A stretch of 64,000 nucleotides of DNA from the NCBI GenBank assembly GCA_900317885.1, contig ONIM01000003.1, positions 1 to 64,000 of the forward strand, in the 5' to 3' direction. The DNA comes from an uncultured Bacteroidales bacterium. GTDB lineage: Bacteria; Bacteroidota; Bacteroidia; Bacteroidales; Paludibacteraceae. The notes under the pieces are model-generated. The model had not been told where the DNA came from. It was given only the letters and a program-made list of their open reading frames with translations, and ran no database searches. The translations under genes and the position numbers were made by a program. Positions 16,837 through 25,341 of the stretch are shown here, in pieces. The number at the start of each line of letters is the position of its first letter. Positions within the stretch are counted from its first letter, which is position 1.

Positions 16837-17701
16837 CACGAATATCCTCTGCCTCAAGAACCAGAACCCCGACGTACGCGTCGTGGCACGCGGGTACCAG
16901 GTGAAGGTCTCCGGCTCCGATGCCGCTATCGAGCGGTTTGAGAAAGCGTTGCGCCTCTGCGAAAACTTCTGCGTGCGCAATAACCGCCTCTCCGAGCAGG
17001 ATATCCTCCTGCTCCTCCATGGCGACAAGCCTCATGAGCAGGCTACCGACAACCTCATTCTTCATGGCGTTAACGGCAAGTCTATCTACGCCAGGTCCAA
17101 GAACCAGCAGGTACTGGTTCATGCCTACGAAGATAACGACCTGCTCTTCGCTATCGGCCCTGCCGGCAGCGGAAAGACCTATACCGCAATCGCTCTTGCC
17201 GTACGCGCCCTCAAGAACAAAGAGGTGAAGCGCATCATCCTCTCCCGTCCTGCTGTCGAAGCAGGAGAGAAATTAGGCTTCCTGCCGGGTGACATGAAGG
17301 AGAAGATCGACCCGTACCTGCAGCCCCTCTACGACGCCCTCCAGGATATGATACCCGCTGCCAAACTGACGGAGTACATGGAGAAAGGTACGATCCAGAT
17401 CGCGCCCTTGGCCTTCATGCGCGGCCGCACCCTCTCCGACGCCGTCGTCATCCTCGACGAGGCGCAGAACACGACCGTGCCCCAGCTCAAGATGTTCCTC
17501 ACGCGACTCGGTATAGGCGGAAAGATGATCGTCACCGGGGACCTCACCCAGGTCGATCTGCCCGCTTCCCAGAAGTCCGGTCTCAGAGACGCCATCGAGC
17601 GATTCCACGATATCAAAGGACTGCGTATAATAGAGTTTGACGAGAAAGATATCATCCGACATCCTCTCGTCAAACATATTGTTGCCGCTTACGGCAAATA
17701 A
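16775..17701 (+). CDS. phoH: PhoH-like ATPase
   Basis: This is a cytoplasmic P-loop ATPase of the PhoH family, related to helicase superfamily I and often linked to RNA metabolism. Walker A is GPAGSGKT near residue 127 and Walker B is VVILDEAQN near residue 228. The N-terminal region (FYGVNNTNILCLKNQNPDVRVVARG) is the KH-like part of the family, which supports the start at 16775 in spite of the 62-base overlap with the preceding gene. The length of 308 residues is normal. The exact substrate is not known. Confidence 0.92.
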   Translation: MEQIFTLNDALDTPTFYGVNNTNILCLKNQNPDVRVVARGYQVKVSGSDAAIERFEKALRLCENFCVRNNRLSEQDILLLLHGDKPHEQATDNLILHGVNGKSIYARSKNQQVLVHAYEDNDLLFAIGPAGSGKTYTAIALAVRALKNKEVKRIILSRPAVEAGEKLGFLPGDMKEKIDPYLQPLYDALQDMIPAAKLTEYMEKGTIQIAPLAFMRGRTLSDAVVILDEAQNTTVPQLKMFLTRLGIGGKMIVTGDLTQVDLPASQKSGLRDAIERFHDIKGLRIIEFDEKDIIRHPLVKHIVAAYGK

Positions 17702-17715
17702 CCTCCCGGTCGCTC

Positions 17716-18561
17716 TTAGCCTACCCGATATACTTTAGGCGTCACGCCTACGCGGGCTTTGAAGAAGCGGTTGAAGAACGCTACGTTGTCAAATCCCAGA
17801 CTCAACGCGATCTCCTTGACCTGATGGTTCGTGAGCTTCAGCTGCGACTTGGCGTCCGTGATGATCGCCTCGATGATGATGTCTCCGGCGGTTCTGTTGC
17901 CGACGGACTTGATCGTCGAGCAAAGGTGCGGCAATGTCAGGTGCATCGCCTCCGCGTACTGACTAACATGATGCCAGTGCTGGTAGTGTTGCAGTACTAA
18001 CTGGCAATACTCCTGGTAGATCTCCGTCTTGCGGTCCTGAGGCTTGACCAGGTACTCATCCTGCTCGCGCGCGTACTTGATATAGCTGCTCTGCAGGAGA
18101 TTGAAGATATGTACCATCTTCTCTGTGTCTAACATCGACGGCTCTGCATTCAGCGCAGCAATGACGGCGTCGTACACCGTGCATAATACTTTCGCATGGT
18201 TCTCGCTCACGCTGATCTTCGGCGAGTGAAGTTGTAACGCAGAGAGCGACATTCGGTTGTTCACCGTATATTTCTCCAGAAACTTGCTGCCGAATACGAT
18301 CCAATAGACCAGTGCGTCGTCCGAGAACTCCCGGATGAGGAAGAAACTGCCGGGCTCTAACAACAGGATATCGTTCGCCTTGAAGTCATACTCCGTCACA
18401 TTGATCGTCGCGTGCGCCGTACCGCGCACCAGCATGGCGTACACGCCGCACATGATCTTGCACGGGAATCGACCGTACTCGTTCATCAGTTTGCCACTCG
18501 CGTCGCCAATCATATAGTCGCCGTACGGACAATCTACAATAGGGATGTTTTTCTCGTTCAT
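17716..18561 (-). CDS. AraC-family transcriptional regulator (281 aa)
   Basis: The N-terminal half is a cupin-like effector domain (KANDILLLEPGSFFLIREF). The C-terminal ~100 residues hold two helix-turn-helix motifs, ending in the conserved IALSLGFDNVAFFNRFFKARVG. The start at 18561 follows the promoter; the longer frame would run through it. No sugar or transport gene is adjacent, so the regulated genes cannot be guessed. It converges with phoH, with 14 bases between the stops. Confidence 0.88.
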   Translation of the reverse strand: MNEKNIPIVDCPYGDYMIGDASGKLMNEYGRFPCKIMCGVYAMLVRGTAHATINVTEYDFKANDILLLEPGSFFLIREFSDDALVYWIVFGSKFLEKYTVNNRMSLSALQLHSPKISVSENHAKVLCTVYDAVIAALNAEPSMLDTEKMVHIFNLLQSSYIKYAREQDEYLVKPQDRKTEIYQEYCQLVLQHYQHWHHVSQYAEAMHLTLPHLCSTIKSVGNRTAGDIIIEAIITDAKSQLKLTNHQVKEIALSLGFDNVAFFNRFFKARVGVTPKVYRVG

Positions 18562-18587
18562 CTTAATAATCGTATCAAAAATCGCTG

Positions 18588-18619
18588 CAAAGGTAGTGAT
18601 TTTTTTTGATATATGCAAA
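18588..18619 (-). promoter_or_regulatory. Promoter of the AraC-family gene
   Basis: On the minus strand TTTG (18616-18619) and TACCTTTG (18588-18595) are 20 bases apart. About 26 bases separate the element from the ATG. Confidence 0.85.
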
Positions 18620-18649
18620 TCTTAGTATCATTTTTGTATCTTTTTATAC

Positions 18650-18682
18650 AAAAAAAAAGAAGAATCACTCTCGTGATTCTTC
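18650..18682 (-). terminator. Intrinsic terminator of rpsT
   Basis: GAAGAATCAC and GTGATTCTTC form a perfect 10-bp stem with a four-base loop. On the minus strand it is followed by a T run (A run at 18650-18658 on plus). It ends the tRNA-Glu/rpsT transcript. Confidence 0.92.
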
Positions 18683-18702
18683 CGTTGACCTAATGCGTAT
18701 TA

Positions 18703-18957
18703 TTACGCCATCTTGTTTACGAAGCGAGCCAATTTCGATTTGAGATTAGCAGCTTTGTTCACATGGATGATGTGACGCTTAGCCAGTTTATCGAGCATAG
18801 AGCTTACTTTAGGCAGAGCCTCTGCGGCTGCAGCTTTGTCAGTAGTCTTGCGCAGGTCGCGCACAGCGTTACGAGCTGTCTTAGCATAGTAGTGGTTGTG
18901 TGCTTTGCGCGCTGCCGTCTGGCGAATACGCTTCAAAGAGCTTTTGTGATTTGCCAT
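18703..18957 (-). CDS. rpsT: 30S ribosomal protein bS20
   Basis: bS20 is a primary 16S rRNA-binding protein of the small subunit. The 84-residue protein starts [21 protein letters not shown], as expected. It is Lys/Arg/Ala-rich throughout and ends in the helical [19 protein letters not shown] chose ATG 18957; the longer frame runs into the tRNA-Glu gene. It lies 78 bases after tRNA-Glu on the same strand, has no promoter of its own that I can see and is followed by a strong terminator, so the two are likely co-transcribed. Confidence 0.96.
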   Translation of the reverse strand: MANHKSSLKRIRQTAARKAHNHYYAKTARNAVRDLRKTTDKAAAAEALPKVSSMLDKLAKRHIIHVNKAANLKSKLARFVNKMA

Positions 18958-19035
18958 CTTTGTTTTCTTGTTGTTTTGTATCCTTCGGGCTTTGAGAGGA
19001 TCACCCGTAGGAGATTGTTTTATAGGAAGGTCTTG

Positions 19036-19107
19036 TAGTGCCAAGGGGAATCGAACCCCTATTGCAAGAATGAAAATCTTGAGTACTAACCGTTATACGA
19101 TGGCACC
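19036..19107 (-). tRNA. tRNA-Glu(UUC)
   Basis: A 72-base tRNA. The acceptor arms GGTGCCA and TGGCACT pair, with a G-U at the first pair. The anticodon stem CAAGA/TCTTG encloses TTTTCAT, giving anticodon UUC. The T arm is AGGGG TTCGATT CCCCT. No CCA is encoded. Two stable hairpins lie just upstream in the same transcript. Confidence 0.95.
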
Positions 19108-19160
19108 CGGAGGTGTCCCCGTTAATCGGGGAAACCGGCCTCCGCCGGAAGGGGCACTCC
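19108..19160 (-). other. GC-rich double hairpin in the tRNA-Glu leader
   Basis: CCGGC/GCCGG and CCCCG/CGGGG each close a short loop, one after the other, between the promoter and the tRNA 5' end. The function is unknown. They may direct processing of the precursor, or be an interspersed repeat. Confidence 0.5.
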
Positions 19161-19183
19161 CACATACTCGACGAAAAACCGCG

Positions 19184-19215
19184 CAAAATTACTACAATTT
19201 TTTGAATTGAGCAAA
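19184..19215 (-). promoter_or_regulatory. Promoter of tRNA-Glu and rpsT
   Basis: On the minus strand TTTG (19212-19215) and TAATTTTG (19184-19191) are 20 bases apart. The transcript would begin about 70 bases before tRNA-Glu and read through into rpsT. Confidence 0.82.
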
Positions 19216-19231
19216 TATTTTCGCATTTTTT

Positions 19232-20230
19232 TTACTTTATTATGCGTTTTTGTACCCAAAATGCCAAATATTCTTGCTCAGACTGCCCCGGAGTGGGGAT
19301 CAATTCCGCTTTTTCGAGTACTCCTAATGCCTCCAGATCCATGATCGTCGAGTAGCCCGAGCGGGCGATGATATGTCTCGCGCCGTGCAAGACTCCCGCT
19401 AACTCTTCGTCGCCTAAGTACGGTACGAGGGTTATATTTCCCCGCTTCATGCGTGTGTTCGGCCTGTTCAGCAGTCCCTGTACGATCAGCACGCGCTCTT
19501 CTTTGCCCGCGTACCGCGCTGCTATCTCCCGCTCCAAGATCGTCCGCTGCGGCTCCAGACCACTGAGTACGGCGACCGTTTCCGTTCCCATCTCGTTTGC
19601 ATTATGGACGTCACGGTAGGGTTCGAACCGGCTTTGGGGACCGATATATCTGACCTCTGAATCCTGAATCCTGAACCCTGAAAGTTTCGGATGCCCTAAC
19701 TCGCCGCTCAAGCTTCGTTCTTTCTCCTCATAGTCCGGTATCCACACCTCTTTATATTTAGCGCATACGCGCGCGTGGAGGCGTTCTGCGAGTCTTTCTA
19801 ACCACCTCCATCCGCGGGGCAGGAAGATATGCAGCTGGTGGGTCATATAGACGCTCCGCAGGTTCGGATTCGCCTCTTTGCTCTTCTTGCTCGGGTATAA
19901 GCCGAAACGGTTATCCGAGAGCACCATGTCGAACCTCTCCTCGCGCAGCACCGCCTGTAGTATCGCATGGTCCTTCATCGCCCAACTCAGGAGATGCGGC
20001 ATCGCCTTCATCATCGCCCATACCTGCCTATTCCCTTTTCCGTACCGCAGGTTCAGCGGCGCGAGATAGACGTATCTCAACTTCGGAAAATGGCGTCGGA
20101 GAAGCGTAAGCGACACTCCGTCGCCGGCGATGATCACCTCGTGACCCTCGTCGATGAACTGCTGTACCAGCGGCACGCAACGGCTGGCGTGACCCAACCC
20201 CCAGTTCAATGGCGCGACGAGAATCTTCAT
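19232..20230 (-). CDS. Glycosyltransferase, MurG/family 28-like (332 aa)
   Basis: The protein starts MKILVAPLNWGLGHASRCVP, a glycine-rich N-terminal motif typical of family 28-type glycosyltransferases. The C-terminal half has the nucleotide-sugar site (HIIARSGYSTIMDL, then an ALG and TPGQSEQEY), as in MurG-like enzymes. It probably transfers a sugar to a lipid or surface polymer; the acceptor is unknown. Around residues 183-193 a repeated DNA unit (AATCCTG) adds the peptide GFRIQDSEVR in what should be a loop. It lies 12 bases after the radical SAM gene, in the same operon. Confidence 0.8.
   Translation of the reverse strand: MKILVAPLNWGLGHASRCVPLVQQFIDEGHEVIIAGDGVSLTLLRRHFPKLRYVYLAPLNLRYGKGNRQVWAMMKAMPHLLSWAMKDHAILQAVLREERFDMVLSDNRFGLYPSKKSKEANPNLRSVYMTHQLHIFLPRGWRWLERLAERLHARVCAKYKEVWIPDYEEKERSLSGELGHPKLSGFRIQDSEVRYIGPQSRFEPYRDVHNANEMGTETVAVLSGLEPQRTILEREIAARYAGKEERVLIVQGLLNRPNTRMKRGNITLVPYLGDEELAGVLHGARHIIARSGYSTIMDLEALGVLEKAELIPTPGQSEQEYLAFWVQKRIIK
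19652..19683 (-). repeat. AATCCTG-type tandem inside the glycosyltransferase gene
   Basis: CTGAATCCTGAATCCTGAACCCTGAAA is a degenerate heptanucleotide tandem, four units, kept in frame. Confidence 0.6.
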
Positions 20231-20242
20231 ATCGGGAGATAA

Positions 20243-21046
20243 TTATGCAGAGATAGAGACATCAAAACCTTTGGCGATGAGCGGCGCAGCGATGCGCTCC
20301 ATCTCTTCGCGGGAGATCTTCTCGAGCCGCTCCTCCGGTGTCTTGCGGTCGATGACGTAGATCATGACTTGTTTTGGGCGCAGCGTCTCAACCGCCCGGT
20401 ACCACGCCGCTAACTCTTCGGGGGTCGTGTTGTCAATCGGCTTGCCGTCATGCTCGCCGCGGAGGAAACAGGTCTGCAGCGTGAAGTCGCCCTCGAAGGC
20501 CGCGAGCCATCCCATGATCCTCTCCACCGTCAGCTCTTTATTCACCGGCAGGTCGATCCGCCGCATCATCTCGTCCGTATCGGCGTCGAGTTTGAGGATG
20601 CGGTTGTCGCATCGCTTTAGCGCCTTGACGACATCCTCTCTGCCTAACTGCGTAGAGTTGGACAGCACGCTCACTTTGGCGGAAGGGCAATACGTATCGC
20701 GAAGGGCACAGGTGTCCTCGATGATGCCGAGAAAATCCGGATGGAGGGTCGGTTCGCCGTTGCCCGAGAAAGTGATGACGTCTATAGGACCGCTTTGCTG
20801 ACAGAGTACAGACCGCTCGCTTTGCTCACTGACGGAACACAGACTTTTTAGCTTCGCCTCCAACGCCTCGCGTACCTCCGCGCGGGTAGGTAGCTGAGGA
20901 TGATCCACCGGCTCGTTCCAGCCGCACTCGCAATAAACACAATTGAATGTGCAGAGCTTATGCTCCAGCGGCATAATCTCCATCCCTAAACTCACGCCGA
21001 GCCTCCGGCTGTGAATCGGTCCGTATGCAATCTCTCCAAATAACAT
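20243..21046 (-). CDS. Radical SAM protein (267 aa)
   Basis: The iron-sulfur motif is CTFNCVYC (CxxxCxxC) near residue 32, preceded by GPIHSRRLGVSLGME. VITFSGNGEPTLHP is the SAM-binding GGE-like motif of the family. Members of this Bacteroidota group carry no assigned reaction that I recall. Between residues 67 and 90 a Ser/Glu-rich stretch (SLCSVSEQSERSVLCQQSG) is encoded by family A repeats and interrupts the link between the cluster loop and the GNGEP motif. It sits between the glycosyltransferase gene and dnaG. Confidence 0.85.
   Translation of the reverse strand: MLFGEIAYGPIHSRRLGVSLGMEIMPLEHKLCTFNCVYCECGWNEPVDHPQLPTRAEVREALEAKLKSLCSVSEQSERSVLCQQSGPIDVITFSGNGEPTLHPDFLGIIEDTCALRDTYCPSAKVSVLSNSTQLGREDVVKALKRCDNRILKLDADTDEMMRRIDLPVNKELTVERIMGWLAAFEGDFTLQTCFLRGEHDGKPIDNTTPEELAAWYRAVETLRPKQVMIYVIDRKTPEERLEKISREEMERIAAPLIAKGFDVSISA
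20788..20844 (-). repeat. In-frame repeat cluster, family A, in the radical SAM gene
   Basis: GACCGCTTTGCTGACAGA, then ACAGACCGCTCGCTTTGCTC, then ACTGACGGAACACAGACT: degenerate copies of the AGACCGCT..GCTGAC unit. They are translated as a Ser/Glu/Gln-rich insert. Confidence 0.7.
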
Positions 21047-21086
21047 AACCTCTAACCTCTAAACCCTAAACTCTAAACCTTAAATC
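21047..21086. repeat. Telomere-like spacer repeat (CCTCTAAACCCTAAA)
   Basis: The spacer between dnaG and the radical SAM gene is made of CCTCTAA, CCCTAAA and CTCTAAA units. Similar spacers occur at 51834-51889, 54461-54478 and 39272-39302. Confidence 0.75.
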
Positions 21087-23039
21087 CTATACTCCCACTC
21101 TATTCCCTAAGATCTTACATATCTCATTGCGCTGGGCAAGGAGTTGCGGCTGGTAGGACAGCAGTTGTGCCTGTTTGCTCCAATCGCCTGCTGCCTGCGC
21201 TGCTTTTAAGTCCTGCTCCACCTGCTCGATCTGCATATTGATAACTGTCAGTTTAATCTCGTACAGCAACTGTGTCACGAGTTCGCCTAACCGCGCTTCG
21301 CCGTTGCTTTTGACGTCCTGATAACGCTCGGCGATCATTTCGATAGCCGTACTGCTGACGGCGGGATCGGGATGGAAGGTGAAGAAGTGTTCGGCTTGGA
21401 ACCCCTCGTCTTTGCTATGGGCTTTGAACTCGTCCATGATCGTCTGATAGACCGGAACCGGCGGTGCTATCTCGTCGCCCTCGAGGGTGTAGATGATCAC
21501 GTCGCCGATCGTATATACACTATCGTCCACCTCTATCGGTCGCTCGCCGTATCGCACGATGAGTTGCATCAGGTTGTAGTAGTTCTGCTCCAGCGGTGTC
21601 TTCGGTGCTACCACGGGTTTCTGCTGGTGAACCTGTGTCGGGTTGACGACCGCCGTCGGGTTCACGGCTTCCTTCTGAGCTTCGTTCTTGACCTCTTTGT
21701 CGCGTTCCTCCATCTTCTTGCGGCGGATAGAGACGACCTCGTTGGTCAGTACCTGTTCACTCATGTGCAGCCGCTCCGCGCAGTCTTTGATATAGACCTG
21801 CCGCGTGATGATATCCGGGATGATGGCGATGGAGGATGTGATATCTTTGATCAGCGCCGCGCGTTTGAAGGGATCATCCCCCGCATCCTTGCTCAGCAGT
21901 GCCGATTTGAAACGGATGAAATCCGTCTGGTGCTCCTCGATATAACGGATGAACTCCGTGGAGTCATGGTTCTGCGCATAACTATCCGGATCCTCACCGT
22001 CGGGCAGCAGCACCACCTTGACGTTGAACCCTGCCTCGAGGAACATGTCGATACCTCTGAGCGCCGCATGGATACCTGCCGCGTCGCCGTCGTAGAGCAC
22101 CGTGATGTTACTGGTGAACCGCTTGATGAGCCATATCTGCGGTTTGGTCAGCGCCGTACCGCCGCTCGCGACGACGTTCTCGATACCCGATTGGTGCATC
22201 GAGATGACGTCCATCTGTCCCTCCACGAGGTAGCACATATCCGTTCGGGAGATGGCTTGTTTGGCTTGGAAGAGACCGTATAACTCGTTGGTCTTGGAGT
22301 AGATGATGGAGTCCGGCGAGTTGACGTATTTGCCGACGTTGTCTTTCTTCTTGAGGATACGTCCGGCGAAGGCTACGGGTTTGCCGCTGACGGTGAAGAT
22401 CGGGAAGATCACCCGGTCGCGGAACCGGTCGTATAGCCGGCCGTCCTCGCTCTTGCCCACCACGCCGACACCGATCTTGGTATCGACATTATTGGTGATG
22501 AACTCTTCCTTGAAGCCCTGCTCCTTCAGCGCCTTCGCCAGGGGGTTACCTTTCTCCGGCGAGTAGCCCAGCTGGTACTTCCGGATGATATCGTCTCGTA
22601 GGCCGCGCTCATGGAAATAACTCATACCGATCGCCTGACCTTCGGGTGTCTCCCATAGTTGGGACTGAAACCATTTATTGGCGAACTCATTGACCACGAA
22701 CATCGACTCGCGGTTATCCTGCCGTTGTTGCTCCTCGGCGGTCAACTCGCGGTCCTCCACCTCGATATGGTACTTCTTGCCCAACTGCTTCACCGCCTCG
22801 ACGAACGAGCACTGCTCGATCTCCATGATGAATTTGAGGGCATGTCCGCTGGCGCCGCAACCGAAACACTTGTATATACCTTTCGACGGGCTGACGGTGA
22901 ACGAACCGGTCTTCTCGTTATGGAACGGGCATAGACCGATCAGGTTCGCGCCGCGTTTGCGCAGCGTGACATAATCGCTCACCACCTCTTCTATCTTGGC
23001 AGCCGCGTGGATCTTATCGATGGTTTCGCGGGGAATCAT
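21087..23039 (-). CDS. dnaG: DNA primase DnaG
   Basis: DnaG makes RNA primers at the replication fork. In order the 650-residue protein has the CHC2 zinc finger (LCPFHNEKTGSF...YKCFGCGASGH), the primase catalytic core, a TOPRIM domain (CYLVEGQMDVISMHQ, later TVLYDGDAAGI) and a C-terminal helical region expected to bind DnaB. The linker before the C-terminal part contains VNPTAVVNPTQVHQQKP. The ATG at 23039 shares one base with the stop of the upstream gene (TAATG). Confidence 0.96.
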   Translation of the reverse strand: MIPRETIDKIHAAAKIEEVVSDYVTLRKRGANLIGLCPFHNEKTGSFTVSPSKGIYKCFGCGASGHALKFIMEIEQCSFVEAVKQLGKKYHIEVEDRELTAEEQQRQDNRESMFVVNEFANKWFQSQLWETPEGQAIGMSYFHERGLRDDIIRKYQLGYSPEKGNPLAKALKEQGFKEEFITNNVDTKIGVGVVGKSEDGRLYDRFRDRVIFPIFTVSGKPVAFAGRILKKKDNVGKYVNSPDSIIYSKTNELYGLFQAKQAISRTDMCYLVEGQMDVISMHQSGIENVVASGGTALTKPQIWLIKRFTSNITVLYDGDAAGIHAALRGIDMFLEAGFNVKVVLLPDGEDPDSYAQNHDSTEFIRYIEEHQTDFIRFKSALLSKDAGDDPFKRAALIKDITSSIAIIPDIITRQVYIKDCAERLHMSEQVLTNEVVSIRRKKMEERDKEVKNEAQKEAVNPTAVVNPTQVHQQKPVVAPKTPLEQNYYNLMQLIVRYGERPIEVDDSVYTIGDVIIYTLEGDEIAPPVPVYQTIMDEFKAHSKDEGFQAEHFFTFHPDPAVSSTAIEMIAERYQDVKSNGEARLGELVTQLLYEIKLTVINMQIEQVEQDLKAAQAAGDWSKQAQLLSYQPQLLAQRNEICKILGNRVGV

Positions 23040-23776
23040 TAATGATACCAAAAATAGATACCTAACTTAATACTCCATTGGTCGAACCGTCCGCGGGTAT
23101 GGGTTCCGTTGGCGAAATCCGCACTCTTATACGGGTTGAGCAGACCGAAGTCATATCCTCCGCGCAGGAAGTAGCGCTTGTACTGAAATCCCGCACCGAC
23201 GCCCCAGGTGATATTCAGCCGCTGGAAGGAGTTCTGATTGTCATCCGTGGTGTAGGTGTTTACCCGATCGCCACGGGTATAAACGACCTCTTCGGACGGA
23301 AGATGGGTCACCGGGTCGATCGGCATGTCGCGCGTGTCTTTACGCCAGTTCAAGCCTAAACCGCACTGGATCGTCGGACCCGTATAAAGCATCAGGTACG
23401 TCTCTTTCGCCACCTCGAACTTATACTGCCAATCCACGAAGAGCTCCACCTCGTTGTAGGTGATCATCGTGCGGTCCTCCGGGTAGTCGTTATTCGGATA
23501 GCGTTTGCCCCAATCACCGTTGGAGACACCGAAGGTATAGTTGATACCTATCGTGCTACCAAAGCCTGCTATATAACTCGCGTCATAGACCAGACCGGCC
23601 TTGAATCCGTTGAGGTGGATGTTATGGCTCAGGCTGTCTTTGGTCAGCGGATCATTGACGCGCAGTACCGGCTGGGCCCAGCCCAACTGGATTCCCAGAC
23701 CTTGTTTTGGCAGATCTACCGCCCAGGCGCCCATCGCCAGGCATACTGCCATCATTGTCAAAAATACTTTCTTCAT
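23039..23776 (-). CDS. Outer-membrane beta-barrel protein (245 aa)
   Basis: A signal peptide (MKKVFLTMMAVCLAMGAWA) is followed by alternating hydrophobic and polar strands with many aromatic residues (GFGSTIGINYTFGVS, VELFVDWQYKFEVA, YFLRGGYDFGLLNPYKS). It ends in a short aromatic tail, KLGIYFWYH. This is the pattern of an OmpW/PorT-like barrel. The role is unknown. It stands between the OstA-like gene and dnaG, ten bases after the former, so it belongs to the envelope-biogenesis operon. Confidence 0.82.
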   Translation of the reverse strand: MKKVFLTMMAVCLAMGAWAVDLPKQGLGIQLGWAQPVLRVNDPLTKDSLSHNIHLNGFKAGLVYDASYIAGFGSTIGINYTFGVSNGDWGKRYPNNDYPEDRTMITYNEVELFVDWQYKFEVAKETYLMLYTGPTIQCGLGLNWRKDTRDMPIDPVTHLPSEEVVYTRGDRVNTYTTDDNQNSFQRLNITWGVGAGFQYKRYFLRGGYDFGLLNPYKSADFANGTHTRGRFDQWSIKLGIYFWYH

Positions 23777-23786
23777 ATTTCTTCTT

Positions 23787-25328
23787 TTATCTCCTAAATA
23801 CATCCTCCGGGTCGGTCGGCCGGCTGGCTTCCTCCCAGAAGAACTGGGCCAACTTATCGCCGCCTTCGGGTATCTGGTCCATGGGGTAGAGTACCCCGGT
23901 GGTCTCTTTGGTAAACCGCATGTGGTGGATCTGGCGGTTCTCTACGTACATCCGGATAAAACTGCTCTCCGTCGTGTTCATCCCTACGTACTCGCCGTCG
24001 TCCTCTTTTGCGTAGTAGATCGTCAGGGCGTTGCCGTCGGTGTCGATAGTTTTCACTTCGCCGTCCTCCAGGTACGCCGTCACCTCTTTGCCGCTCATCT
24101 GGTTGAATAGATCCAGGGTGTCATGCATCACGCAGAGGGCGTTGCCGGTTCCTACGGCATGATCTACACTGCCGCCGACGATATAGACCACGATACTATC
24201 CGCCGCTATCTGCTGGTTCTCGCTCCAGGTGATGGGACCGGTATAGAGGTGCATCGTCGAGTCCGAACCTAAATACACCATCGAGTCGCATACCATCTGC
24301 ATGTCGTCGCGGAAGACCCTCACGCCGTAGTAGGCTCGCGCACGTCGGTAGGTACTGTCCATACGGGCGGAATCCGTATAATAAACCTCTTCGGTAAAGA
24401 GCGTGTCGGCATGGATATACGCGATATGCGCCGTGTCGGACCAGTCGGTCATCAAGGCGCTGTCCGTCGCGTATCCACGGCTGTTCTCCTCCCACATCTG
24501 ACCGTACTCGCCCGTGAGGGTGATGTGTTGCGTTGAGTCGCTCATCGTCATCTTACCTAAGACCTGACCGAAACCGATCCGTTTGTCGTAGTAGATCGTG
24601 TCGCCGGTCATCATGTTGCCGTCTATATGATGCACTACCGACCGGTCGAGCAGCATCGATCGCTCCGTCTGGGTGTTGTACCATCCCCGCGAAGTATGGA
24701 TATCCGTCTCCTCCTCGTAGATGATCTCCGTGGGACTGATGATGTCCGCCACTTTGGTCTCGGTGTTGTAGAGCAGGGTGTCGCTGGTCAGCACGAATTT
24801 CGGGTTGGTCAGAATGACCTCTTTGCTGAAAACCGCCTGCTTGCTATCCGGACGGTAGTTGCCGCGGACGGAGGTCAAGGTGTTGAGCGAGTCCCTTACT
24901 TCGCCCCCTGCGAAGTAATAGGCTACGCCTGCTGCGCGGTCGTAGTTCAGACTGTCGGTGGTGAGGATCGTGGGGTTCTCCGTCTCGCGCCCATGTACCA
25001 GACGTACGTGGCGGCGAAGGCGCGCTAACTTCGTGTTCCCGTCGTAAAAGAGCTTGTCGCCGAATCCCCGTAAGGTATCGCCTTGTACGAACCGCACATG
25101 GCCGAACGCGTCCAGAGAGTTCGTCCCTTCGTAGAAATACGCGCTGTCGCAGTACATCAACGCCTCTTCGTGACGGAAGATCACATTCCCCCGCAGAATC
25201 TGCGCATCCGCTATCCGCTCCTCGTCAAAACTCAAGTTCTCCGCTCGCTCCAGATACACCATCGTCTGCCCGTAGCCCGTCAGAGCCACAACCGCCAAAA
25301 CCACGATATTTACTAGTCTCCTAGTCAT
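23787..25328 (-). CDS. OstA-like (LptA/LptD N-terminal domain) protein (513 aa)
   Basis: OstA-like proteins carry the beta-jellyroll that shuttles lipopolysaccharide across the periplasm. Here a signal peptide (MTRRLVNIVVLAVVALTGYGQ) is followed by strand repeats such as ILRGNVIFRHEEALMYCDSAYFYEG, HVRFVQGDTLRGFGDKLFYDG and YGVRVFRDDMQMVCDSMVYLG. The repeats cover the protein to about residue 430. It is longer than E. coli LptA and lacks the LptD barrel. It neighbours surA, an outer-membrane protein chaperone, which fits a role in envelope assembly. The first codons lie in a CTAG-rich spacer repeat. Confidence 0.85.
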   Translation of the reverse strand: MTRRLVNIVVLAVVALTGYGQTMVYLERAENLSFDEERIADAQILRGNVIFRHEEALMYCDSAYFYEGTNSLDAFGHVRFVQGDTLRGFGDKLFYDGNTKLARLRRHVRLVHGRETENPTILTTDSLNYDRAAGVAYYFAGGEVRDSLNTLTSVRGNYRPDSKQAVFSKEVILTNPKFVLTSDTLLYNTETKVADIISPTEIIYEEETDIHTSRGWYNTQTERSMLLDRSVVHHIDGNMMTGDTIYYDKRIGFGQVLGKMTMSDSTQHITLTGEYGQMWEENSRGYATDSALMTDWSDTAHIAYIHADTLFTEEVYYTDSARMDSTYRRARAYYGVRVFRDDMQMVCDSMVYLGSDSTMHLYTGPITWSENQQIAADSIVVYIVGGSVDHAVGTGNALCVMHDTLDLFNQMSGKEVTAYLEDGEVKTIDTDGNALTIYYAKEDDGEYVGMNTTESSFIRMYVENRQIHHMRFTKETTGVLYPMDQIPEGGDKLAQFFWEEASRPTDPEDVFRR

Positions 25329-25341
25329 CTAGTATTCTAGT
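25312..25341. repeat. CTAGT-type repeat at the surA/OstA junction
   Basis: ACTAGTCTCCTAGTCATCTAGTATTCTAGT contains four CTAG sites in 30 bases. It spans the 5' end of the OstA-like gene and the intergenic gap. A related CTAG pair lies in the uvrD linker (29621-29644). Confidence 0.65.
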
